Made by a program: the position numbers and the translations under genes
In this document: in pieces, positions 1 to 8,837 of the stretch
Numbering within the stretch: position 1 is the first letter of the stretch
How the letters are laid out: every line of letters starts with the position of its first letter
Assembly: GCA_018398765.1 (NCBI GenBank)
Contig: JAHBMJ010002903.1
Location: 1 to 14,875 of the forward strand
Direction: 5' to 3'
Origin: Chromera velia
Taxonomy: Eukaryota > Sar > Chromeraceae
Length of the DNA stretch: 14,875 bases
Notes under the pieces: model-generated
The model's database searches: none
What the model was told of the DNA's origin: nothing
What the model saw: only the letters and a program-made list of their open reading frames with translations

Positions 1-658
1 TCTCATTTCCTTCTCCTTAATTCTTTCTTTCTTGAATGACCCGACCCTCTCATTTCCTTCTCCTTAATTCTTTCTTTCGTGAATAACCTGACCCTCTCAT
101 TTCCTTCTCCTTAATTCTTTCTTTCTTGAATGACCCGACCCTCTCATTTCCTTCTCCTTAATTCTTTCTTTCTTGAATGACCCGACCCTCTCATTTCCTT
201 CTCCTTAATTCTTTCTTTCTTGAATGACCCGACCCTCTCATTTTCTTCTCCTGAATTCTTTCTTTCTTGAATGACCCGACCCTCTCATTTCCTTCTCCTT
301 AATTCTTTCTTTCTTGAATGACCCGACCGTCTCATTTTCTTCTCCTTAATTCTTTCTTTCTTGAATGACCCGACCCTCTCATTTCCTTCTCCTTGATTCT
401 TTCTTTCTTGAATGACCCGACCCTCTCATTTCCTTCTCCTTAATTCTTTCTTTCTTGAATAACCTGACCCTCTCATTTCCTTCTCCTTAATTCTTTCTTT
501 CTTGAATGACCCGACCCTCTCATTTCCTTCTCCTTAATTCTTTCTTTCTTGAATGACCCGACCGTCTCATTTCCTTCTCCTTAATTCTTTCTTTCTTGAA
601 TGACCCGACCCTCTCATTTCCTTCTCCTTAATTCTTTCTTTCTTGAATAACCCGACCC
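1..658. repeat. 47-bp minisatellite, 14 copies
   Basis: Units begin at 1, 48, 95, 142 and so on to 612, each exactly 47 bp. A decayed fifteenth copy starts at 659. The unit is pyrimidine-rich and begins TCTCATTTCCTTCTCC; its 3' part reads CTTGAATGACCCGACCC. No indels separate the copies, only point variants. Copies 2 and 10 share the variant GAATAACCTG. The array runs to the left edge and may continue beyond it. If the cysteine-rich gene to the right is modelled correctly, the array lies in one of its introns. Confidence 0.97.
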
Positions 659-734
659 TCTCATTTCCTTCCTTCTTTAATTTCTTGTCTGCGCTCTCTC
701 TCCCCTCCCCTTCCCTCCTCGATCCTGCAATCAG

Positions 735-2228
735 GCTTCGGACCCGCCTTCTGTCTGGTGAAGGACAAGGGGTGAGCTGGGGAGGGGAGGGGGGCAAGCG
801 GGGGAGTGCGGGTGTGTGACTTGTGGACGGATTTTCTGTGCGTGCGTCAGCAGGGTGGTTGAGGAGGGGTCAGGTCATACTGAGAGTGAGTGATTCTCTT
901 TTGTAATGCAGGCCTCTCCCTCTCTCTCTCTCTGCGTGTGTGTATATGTGTGTATTCACCATATGCATGCGCTTCTTCGATCATGCTGACCTCTAACTGT
1001 CTCTCCCTCCCCTCTTTTTATGTGCGTGAATGTGCATGTGTATGTGTGTGGGTGTGCCTGCAGGTGGATGGCCTGTACTGAGACCACCTTCACCCACTCA
1101 AAGTCGGACCAAGAGGACCAGTCCAAGATCCATGGCTGCTTTGACGGTTCCAAGTTCCTCCTTTCCACAGGGGGTCAGTGCCCGGGCCCGGCCGTGCAAC
1201 ACGGACGCAGGCTCTCCTGCTCGGCCGACCAGTGTCCTGCCCCCCCCAAGCACCTCGTGGAGCATCCTGCCGTCGCCTCTGGAGTTTTCAGGTGGCTCTC
1301 TAGCCCCGACGCGTCCCCCCCCATCCCGGAGCACTTGAAGAACCAGGTCCAGAACCCGGCACCCCCCCTCGGCAACAAAAAGTGCCCGTGCTGTGGTGGC
1401 CCTACCAAGGCGGTTGCCCATGGGGTCGCTTTCTGTGGAGGGGAAGCATGTGGGCAGTCCCAGTGCCAGGGCAACGACGGTGTTCCTGTTCAGGGCAAGA
1501 GGTCAGAGAGAGACTAGAGGAAGCATCAGAATTGCTCTCGTCTTCCTGTCAGAACATGTTTGTTGTGTTCTGCATTCGCACTGCACGTGACCAAAGCAGT
1601 GGGCAGCCAGACGATCGGCGCTGCATGGTTTTTGTTCTGTCAACAACTTGATTTGCTCCTCAAGTGGGATGGATCCTCGTAGAGATTGTGCTGGCTGCTT
1701 GGACCGACAGGAAGAGAGGGAGGGAGATATGTGGCGTGCGTGCAGTCGATCGTTGATTTTGACGTATGTCTCTTAATTGTGTTGTAGTTCTCTTATTTAA
1801 CGTAGAGGCTGAAATACACGCACCTCTATCTTGCCCACGTGCGTGCTTTGTGTGACGTCTACACACTGCCAAGTTTCGTCCTCTTGACAGCAGTTCGGTA
1901 AATCATGCATTGGAATTTAGGGGGGATATCGCTCTCATATGAGGGACGCCTCTCCCTTGGTGTTCATGTGTGTGGACATTCCTTCGAATTGGTTCATGCA
2001 TGTGCGTGCAGGTGCGTGTGGGCGTGCGAAAAGGGCCAGCCTCTCTGCGCGTTCCACGGAAAGGGAGCCTGTCCCCTTTGCGGAAACGCGAGGGGCGGTG
2101 CGGGGCCCTACTGCGCAGGGGACGCGTGCGGCGCCGCCCAGTGCCAGGGGTCCTCCCCCTTTCCCGGGCTGAACAGGTGCGTATTTAAATGTGCCCCCGG
2201 AAAGCCTCAGTGCTTTGCACACAACTAG
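735..2228 (+). CDS. Cysteine-rich repeat protein, C-terminal part (5' end outside window)
   Basis: I do not recognise the family. Exons I can support are 735-771 (least certain), 1064-1501 and 2012-2228, ending in TAG. The joins keep phase: GG|G between the first two and AG|G between the last two. Donors are GTGAGC at 772 and GTCAGA at 1502; acceptors are CTGCAG and GTGCAG. Joining the last two exons gives two matching modules in tandem. Each has the pattern C-x2-C, FC or YC, ACG-x2-QCQG, RC-x3-C, then C-x2-H. The modules begin CPCCGG and CPLCGN and share eight Cys and one His. A weaker Cys-rich segment lies before them (GQCPGP to QCPAP). The Cys/His spacing suggests metal binding or disulfide-stabilised repeats; no catalytic motif is visible and no function is assigned. 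The upstream exon or exons and the start codon lie left of the window, beyond the minisatellite. Confidence 0.62.
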
Positions 2229-3540
2229 CTGAGGGGTTGACAGAGAGCTTTTGAAAAATGTCTCTCAAGACTCGATCGATCATTCTTCTGTTTCCCTCAC
2301 TGAAAATCTGTCTGAAGGCTCATGTTTGCCTCACCTTCCATCCACAGCCTGTCAACTACAAACATTCTGTCACAACCCCGGGCGCAGAGAGAGACACAGA
2401 CAGAAAATAAATCGGTCCTTTCCGCTTTCCGTGTTTGTCAAAGAGCTCTCTGGTCCATCAGTTGAAATTTGCCTGGTCGACTGAATGAGAGCGGACTCGG
2501 AGAGAAAAGAGCAGCGAGAAGACAGAGCCTGGTGACAAAAAGCAAAGAATTAAGAGAAAACGAAAGACAGACAGATAGACAGACCGACGGACATAAAGTA
2601 GATTCAACAAAAGTCCCAAGAGAGACGCAACTCGATCGAGGGGATTCTCTCTCGACTGACAGAAAGAAACTGAGAAGGGGACGTGCGCGCCCAAGGCTAC
2701 CACCACTGCCAAGTGAGACTTGAAGAATGATAGAGGTTTTTCGTGTTCAGAAATTGCGTGTTTTCAATTTCCTTTTTCCTCCATGACCATGTAACGTTCC
2801 GTTTCCAGAATTTAACATGCAATCTCTGTCTTGATTGTTTGAGGTGCTTCTGGTGTGGGGGGGGGAATTGAGGGGGACTGCAGGTCCTCTTCTTGACTGA
2901 CCTCCTGCTTGCTTGCTTGCGTGTGTGTGTGGAAACTCACCTAGCTTTGGATTGATTGAGCTAGGGTTCATGAGAGAATCATTGACTTCGTCAGTGCATG
3001 TGTTCCTTCACGCTGTACGTACAAGGGCGTGCGGGCAAGTGAGCATGCTCAAGCCACCCTAGCTCTTTGTTTGTATGTCTGTGGCATGAAGAAAAAGAAA
3101 TGAGAAGAGAGAACAGAACCATCATGCAACCGAATGTGGGGTCATATTAATATGACAAATTGTGCGGGCGCGGGCATGAAAGGAAGGAATGGTGCGCAAA
3201 TCGAAGGCAAATTAAGAAAAGGAAAGGAAAGAACGGATTCATTCCATCCACCAGCACTCGATCATGCATGCTGTAGACTATTCTTGATTGGAAAATAGAA
3301 AGCTTCCGGCATGAAGGGGTCATCGACTCGCCAGTCGACTTGTCAGATTTTCCTTCATCGTCTTCGTTCTCCCCCCTCCTTTCTTTCCTCCCTCCCACCC
3401 CCTCTCTTAAGAGTCTTTCCTCACTGTTTTCTCCCCGGCTTCCCAGTTTTCTTTCCGTGAGCGAGCGAGCGAGCGAGCGAGCCAGCAAGCAACTTTGAAG
3501 AAAGTGCATGTTTGAACGGTAAATTGAACCGTAACGCTAG
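2229..3540. other. Noncoding stretch downstream of the Cys-rich gene
   Basis: This contains the 3' flank of the gene ending at 2228. Further on are a purine-rich segment at about 2490-2680 with short GACA-type repeats, a G run near 2860-2875 and a pyrimidine-rich stretch at 3360-3450. The open frames here are low-complexity and have no recognisable domain, splice-consistent partners or family resemblance. I see no gene. Confidence 0.55.
3459..3482 (+). repeat. (GAGC)6 microsatellite
   Basis: Six uninterrupted GAGC units, followed by degenerate GCCAGCAAGC. It sits just before the base composition shifts to AT-rich. Confidence 0.9.
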
Positions 3541-4235
3541 TTGTGACGCAGCGGACGGGACTTAAAGCAATTGAAGGCACCGCTAAAAAAAAATATAGAA
3601 AGGCTCGGAGTTGAAAAATAATTGAAAGAAAGATTATGCACAGAATTATACTACACAGAATTTCCATCAATCTAAGGACTCGGACCATTATGAACCATGG
3701 AGCACTTAGATACTACAGTCTAAACTAGACTATTGTTTTTACCTAGGTTTTTACCATGCAATAAGATAGACTCAAATTTTTATTGTACCAAACATCTTTC
3801 AGAGCGATACCAGCGGTCACGCTAGGTCACGCTTCTTCTGCTCCATAATTGTGGGCCCACTATGGCATATAACGCTAGTGGCACAACCTTACTGAACATT
3901 CAGGGTGATTAAGTGTCATACTATGTGATACACCATATTATACACAACTTGAATATGATATTAATAACAAATATATCTCGTATTAAATCGCAATGACCCG
4001 GCTATGCAATCCATGATAATTAAATGATGAGACAGCTACATTACTAGAAATATGTACTAAGAAATATCGTATAACAAATACGCTAGCTATATTAGTGGGT
4101 AAATTATAAAGTTTAACACCAAATTGAATTAATGCAATGTCCAACGTTTTATACACTGTAATAAGAATCACGCAGTACATTTCAAAAATTAGCTACAAGC
4201 CTTCTGAATCCTTCTGAAACACGACTACAAAACTT
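3541..4235. other. AT-rich island downstream of the XPA-like gene
   Basis: Composition changes abruptly from GC-balanced to strongly AT-rich up to the stop codon of the minus-strand gene. No credible coding exon is seen. The heptamer ACGCTAG occurs at 3534 (at the boundary), 3819, 3872 and 4080. The part nearest 4235 probably holds the 3' UTR of the gene at 4236-5312. The rest may be decayed mobile or organelle-derived DNA, which I cannot decide from sequence alone. Confidence 0.55.
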
Positions 4236-5312
4236 TCAATTGCCAACGAACACCTTGAATCGGCATAAAAGATGTTGAAGACGGCGTTCCTTACGAGATT
4301 TGAATTGCTGATCTTTTTTTACCTTTTTTTCCTGGTCGGCCATCAGACTTGTCTGTCTCTCGGTGCTGCTGCGGAGGCGGCCACAATACAAACCATTTAG
4401 TGCAGCGGAGCATTGCGAGTTCCGAAGTTGATTGAGACGATGCTGGAGCCGGTTCATCACTGTGGAAACAGCCCTTTCTCCATCAGCTACAATCCTCTGA
4501 AAAATCTGACAGGCCAAGTAGAGATGCATTGGGGGGAAATTCGCAGACAAAGGGTTTTTCTTTTCAAGCACAGAAAGTCCTGTCAGATCTGCATCCCGGA
4601 GGCAAAACAGGGTGCGAGCCTCACTCGCTGACATGAAGAGCTTGTATCGGCGGCACTCAAAACACACAGCCAATCCAAATGGCTCCAGCCATTCAAGAGG
4701 CCGTGACAGGTGGCAGTGCTCGCAGATTCCTAAGTTTTCGCACGACTTCAAAACCCCCAGGTTGGCGGATTTATCCACCATCACAAGACGCGCGTGCTTC
4801 TGATGAAAGGCTGCAAAAGCTGTCGTTACCCCTGCATCCGCAAATTCACCAAGACGGTACGAAACGGAATGGAGAAAGCCCGCGTTCTTTGATTCCAAAA
4901 ACAAGTCTACAAGTTTTTTGAAAGAGAAGGGAAAACTGTGATGCACATGAGCGTTCTCGGTTGAGAGCATCACTTCGCTGAAAGGGCATCGAGACAGCTG
5001 CTCAAAGGAGAAAGAAGCACGGAACTTTTGGATTTGATCAGAAGCTGCTTGACGGCAAGCAGACGCAAAACGTTGTCGTGCCTGGACTTCATCTTCAGGG
5101 CCCTGAACACAAGGCCAGACGACACGACTTTGGGAGAAGCACTGGGAGTGGAAATGAAGTACGCAACTCTTGTACCGACCAAAGACCGATGTACAAAGCT
5201 TCGCACTCACGCGTTGCTCCCCTTTCTCGATATGCTTGCAGCATGCCCGACACTTACTTTGCGAGCTGCACGCTTTTTCGGTTTTTATTTGCGGGGGGAA
5301 GTGTTTTACCAT
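4236..5312 (-). CDS. PARP-type zinc finger plus XPA-like zinc-finger protein
   Basis: This is a single uninterrupted 358-aa frame whose ATG has a good context (GCCATGG), ending in TGA. Residues 21-58 carry C21-x2-C24-x30-H55-x2-C58, the metal-ligand spacing of PARP-type zinc fingers, with the family-like stretch HIEKGEQR. Residues 197-220 carry C197-x2-C200-x16-C217-x2-C220, nearly the XPA/Rad14 zinc-finger spacing. What follows resembles the XPA C-terminal DNA-binding subdomain: SEARTLFCLRDADL, then KKNP at 251-254, then MHLYLACQI. In XPA proteins this module binds damaged DNA and scaffolds nucleotide excision repair; PARP-type fingers recognise DNA breaks and ends. The C-terminal 40 residues are Lys/Arg-rich. 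A nuclear, damage-recognising DNA-binding protein is inferred. It could instead be a divergent XPA-fold family not in repair. It has no introns, unlike its neighbours, which hints at retroposition or transfer. No PARP catalytic domain is present. Confidence 0.78.
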   Translation of the reverse strand: MVKHFPPQIKTEKACSSQSKCRACCKHIEKGEQRVSAKLCTSVFGRYKSCVLHFHSQCFSQSRVVWPCVQGPEDEVQARQRFASACRQAASDQIQKFRASFSFEQLSRCPFSEVMLSTENAHVHHSFPFSFKKLVDLFLESKNAGFLHSVSYRLGEFADAGVTTAFAAFHQKHARLVMVDKSANLGVLKSCENLGICEHCHLSRPLEWLEPFGLAVCFECRRYKLFMSASEARTLFCLRDADLTGLSVLEKKNPLSANFPPMHLYLACQIFQRIVADGERAVSTVMNRLQHRLNQLRNSQCSAALNGLYCGRLRSSTERQTSLMADQEKKVKKDQQFKSRKERRLQHLLCRFKVFVGN

Positions 5313-5625
5313 GGCGCCTTAGATTACGCAATCTTTGACTCAGAGATGCATATGTTTGTCAACGCAGCATCTACCGTAGCGCATCCTGCTCACTGGGTTA
5401 ACACAGCAGCGTTCTAAAACTTGAATCTCGTGTCTCTGCAATGTCTCTGCATGACAGATCTGCACATGCAGATCGAGACGGCACGCTGCATGCATGCATG
5501 CATCATTAAAAAATGTTTGTTAATAAAACGCCTTTCGCGACCGCGCTTACCGCGCGTCTGCGTCTATACCGATATACCGCGAATACACGCCCGATAAGAG
5601 GATACCGCGAAAGACATGCATGCAC
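5313..5625 (-). promoter_or_regulatory. Probable promoter region of the XPA-like gene
   Basis: This is the 5' flank of the minus-strand gene. It holds a TGCATGC run at 5487-5503 and another TGCATGCA at 5617-5624. TACCGCG occurs at 5548, 5575 and 5603, and E2F-like TTTCGCG occurs at 5533-5539 and, inverted, at 5606-5612. TGCATGC-type elements are known upstream of genes in apicomplexans and are bound by some AP2 proteins. Function here is inferred from position and motif only. Confidence 0.4.
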
Positions 5626-5631
5626 TGAACA

Positions 5632-5647
5632 ATATATATATATATAT
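5632..5647. repeat. (AT)8 microsatellite
   Basis: Alternating AT dinucleotides without interruption, about 320 bp upstream of the XPA-like gene start. Confidence 0.92.
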
Positions 5648-6269
5648 GGTCATTTCTCTTATTTCTTCTGTCTCGTTGCATGTCGCCGTCTGGCGTACCA
5701 TGCATCGCCCCTTGCGTCCGCACGGACACCCACAAAGAAGTTGGCGAGAGACGACGGCAATCGCCAGGGTTCGAGAGGACCATGCAGCCACCAGCCGCGA
5801 CGAGCGACGACGAGCGTTGAAGGGTGCAGGGTGCATGTCTCACAACTGCAGGGACGATTCAAGCTCCCCATCCCTCCAGCTCCCACGGTCCCCCTCCCCA
5901 GACGCTTGCGTGCACCCTCGACACCCCTCCACACTAACCTTCGACACGCCCCCATATGAAGACTGAAGAACAGGATACAAGAGTCCAAGATGTTTCGCGG
6001 TGGAGCTCCTTCAATTCGCAGGTCAGTCATTCCGTCTCCGCAATGTGTTCGCAAAAGTGAGGATGCTCGCATGGTGTAGGCACACGTCAGCTGCGGACAG
6101 TTTTGGAAGCAGTGATGATGCAGGCACTTGTTAGGGAACGGATCAATTGACCCCCTGATGCATGCCACGAGGATGGGTCAGCCGATGAGACAACCTCAAA
6201 TTTGCACGACGTTGCCCGTGGACTGAAGTGACCTCTTGCAGTCAGCCATCGTGCCTGCCAGCGAGTTTA
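5648..6269. other. Noncoding stretch, nothing recognised
   Basis: Open frames exist on both strands (for example 5659-6168 minus), but their translations are Arg/His/Pro-rich with no domain. No plausible splice-linked exon set was found. Confidence 0.45.
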
Positions 6270-6480
6270 TCAGTCAGTCAGTCAGTCAGTCAGTCAGTCA
6301 GTCAGTCGGCTAGTCAGTCAGCACGCCAGCCAGGCAGGCAATAAGTCAGTCAGGCAGGCAGTCAGCCATTCAGTCAGTCTGTCTGTCAGCCTGTCTGTCA
6401 GCCAGTGAGTAAGTGATGCAGTCAGTCAGCTAGTCAGTCAGCCATTCAGTCAGGCTGTCGTTCATTCATTCAGTCAGTCG
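6270..6480 (+). repeat. (TCAG)n imperfect microsatellite
   Basis: A near-pure run at 6270-6307 is followed by interspersed GTCAGTCAG, GGCAGGCA, GTCTGTCTGTCAG and ATTCATTCAG variants, all on a 4-bp period. It looks like one expanded TCAG array decayed by point changes. Confidence 0.92.
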
Positions 6481-6720
6481 GTATGTCTCCATAGACTCTT
6501 TGGAAGTCGCTGAGCAAGCTGTTTAAATTTATCTTCGGTTTGTGTTAACTTTTTGGAAGGACATGCAGTGCCGATTGGAGGCATGGTTGTAGTTGGCTAT
6601 ATTTTCTCTTTTGGCCACCCACGTATACTTTGTTGATGCATGCCTCTCTGTTTCAGGAACGTCTTTCGCCAGAAAATGTGCACTGCGTCTTCTTCAGATT
6701 GTGGCCTAGATTGAACCAGT
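6481..6720. other. Short unique spacer, nothing recognised
   Basis: This is complex sequence between two repeat blocks, with one TGCATGC at 6637-6643. No coding or RNA feature was seen. Confidence 0.4.
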
Positions 6721-7795
6721 CACACTCACACACTTTGACTTGACACACTCATTCACTCGGAGTCAGTCACTCTCTCCCTCAATCCTTCCTCTATCCCTCC
6801 CTCCTTGCCTCCCTCCGCTCTGTCACTTACTCACTCACTCACTCACCCACTCACTCTTTTCCGCCCTCCTTCCCTGCCTGCCTATCTTTCTCCCTCCTTC
6901 CTTCCCTCCCTCCCTCCGCGCGCTCACTCACTCATTCTCTTTCTCACTCAATCCCTTTCTCCCTCCCTCTTTCCCTCTCTGCCTGTCTGCCTCCCTTCGG
7001 AATTCGTGCTTTCTTCCTTCCCTCCTTCCTTACTTCGATCCTTTCTTTGTTCTTTTATTCAATCGTTTTTTCATTCTTCCCCTCCTCACTTTCTCTGCAT
7101 CTTACCTGCTTCCGTCTGTAACCGATTCTTCTTTCTTTCCTCCTCTTTCTTTCTTCTGTCCTCTTTTCATGTTTTCTTTGCTTGCTCGCTTGCTTGCTTA
7201 GTACCTGCTTGTCTACTTGCTTCTTTCTTTCCTTCCTTCCTCCCTCACTCCCTGTCTCCCTCCCTGCCTCCCTGTCCCCCTGTCTCCCTCCCTGCCTCCC
7301 TGTCTCCCTGTCTCCCTGTCTCCCTGTCTCCCTGTCTCCCTGCCTGCCTCGCTCCTTCCTTCCCTCCTTTCGTCCCTTCCTTCCTTCCTTCCTTCTTTCC
7401 TTCTTTCCTTCCTTCCTTCCTTCCTTCCTTTCTTCCTTCCTTCCTTCATTCCTTCCTTCCTTCTTTCCTTCCTTCCTTCCTTCCTTCCTTCTTTCCTTCC
7501 TTCCTTCCTTCCTTCCTTCCTTCATTCCTTCCTTCCTTCTTTCCTTCCTTCCTTCCTTCTTTCCTTCCTTCCTTCCTTCATTCATTCCTTCCTTCCTTCT
7601 TTCATTCATTCCTTCCTTCCTTCATTCATTCCTTCATTCCTTCCTTCCTTCCTTCCTTCCTTCCCTTCTTCTTTTCTTCCTTTCTTCCTTCCTTCCTTCC
7701 TTCCTTCCTTCCTTCTTTCCTTCCTTCCTTCCTTCCTTCCTTCCTTTCTTCCTTTCTTCCTTTCTTCCTTCCTTCCTTCCTTCCTTCCTTGGTTG
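6721..7795 (+). repeat. Polypyrimidine tract of about 1.1 kb made of tetranucleotide repeats
   Basis: Almost all bases on the + strand are C or T. Sub-blocks are (CTCA)n around 6826-6857, mixed CCTT/CTCC to about 7050, (CTGTCTCC)n at about 7250-7345, and (TTCC)n at about 7376-7790 with regularly spaced TTTCC and TTCATTCC variants. The long open frames here (Ser/Leu/Pro/Phe on +, Lys/Glu/Gly/Arg on -) follow from a 4-bp repeat that lacks stops; they are not genes. Confidence 0.95.
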
Positions 7796-7926
7796 TTTTA
7801 TGCTTGTTTCCCTCCGTCCCTCATGATGATGGGCTTGCGAGTTATAGTTGCCTCCAGGGGGCCGCCCTCCTTCCCTACTAGTAGTTCTCCTACCTCCCTC
7901 GCCCCCTTCCTTTCTCTATCTCTCCA
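7796..7926. other. Edge of polypyrimidine tract
   Basis: Mixed sequence with residual pyrimidine runs passing into the AT-rich island. No gene is seen. Confidence 0.4.
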
Positions 7927-8350
7927 CTGCAAAAAATATGTAAAAACAATTAAGCCAACCGTATGGTATACGCACTTAAACAATTATACATTATCATTAA
8001 AAAAATTGAATTAAAATAAAGAAAAATAATTACTCAGTGGAAAAACGTTATACTAAAGTTTGTTGAAGCAAAATTGGTAAAAACTGTTGTTAAATTAATT
8101 GCATGGTGTGCAAAATTAACCATGAATCCATGATTCAATTTGTTTAAAAAAGATGTACATTAATTTTTAACTTTAAACTATACAGGAGTTGTTAACAATA
8201 TTAGGGTACGCTAGCTTATGTTAGCTTGACTAAAGCTTGTACTGCGCAAAAATTTAAATGTTGGCGGCTTCTGCCAGGTGCTAAGGGCGCCTAGGCAGCT
8301 TGTCAAGCCGATTCTCTATCAGAATTTAAAAATCAGTGCATCACAAATTC
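7927..8350. other. Second AT-rich island
   Basis: This is strongly AT-rich and resembles the island at 3541-4235 in composition. It has one ACGCTAG at 8208-8214. No coding exon was recognised. Confidence 0.5.
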
Positions 8351-8837
8351 AGTCCAAGGACCCAGGTGTCCCGAGGGTACACTGTGAGAAGGTTTAAGGA
8401 GGTTCAAAACTTTCGCTACATGTCTGTAGCGCTGTCCAAACCATACGCAGGAATGAAGTCTTCTCCTCATCTTTCTGTTGAATCATAAACTTTGATATCC
8501 GCGGTCTTTCACGCACTCAATTCTTCACAAGTTGAATCACGACACTTATGCCACTCTCTTGCCCACCGCACGCATTCGCACTTTGGGGGCCCCGGCATAC
8601 CCTGAACTTACGACGAGCTGCTCAGCTCGATTCCAGACGACGCACTACGATGCACAAAACAAATTTGCAAAACACCTGTTTCAACTAAATTGCTTTCAAG
8701 ACTACCATCCCGCTCCCTTCTGCCCCAACTTTGAAAATCTGAGTCAAATGCCCTCAATGACTTGTCATCGACTTGAAGCTTCCCTTTTTGTCTTGTGTCA
8801 AACAAATAGTCAGAAAGACACTTCAGGGAGAAAATGC
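8351..8837 (-). other. Probable 3' flank/UTR of the AP2-SET gene
   Basis: This is sequence downstream of the TAA at 8838-8840 on the minus strand. Frames crossing it on either strand have no domain. The UTR length cannot be set from sequence alone. Confidence 0.4.

Noticed and set aside
1-658. CRISPR array
   Set aside because: The 47-bp units are head-to-tail with no unique spacers, and no cas genes are present.
5028-5417. 129-aa plus-strand frame over the XPA-like gene start
   Set aside because: Antisense shadow; the minus strand carries clear zinc-finger motifs and a better start context.
5659-6168. 169-aa minus-strand frame
   Set aside because: No recognisable domain, odd composition, and no splice-linked neighbours.
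6805-7881. Long Ser/Phe/Leu/Pro open frames on + and Lys/Glu/Gly/Arg frames on - in the pyrimidine tract
   Set aside because: They are translations of 4-bp repeats that lack stop codons; all three forward frames read alike, with no domain or splice signals.
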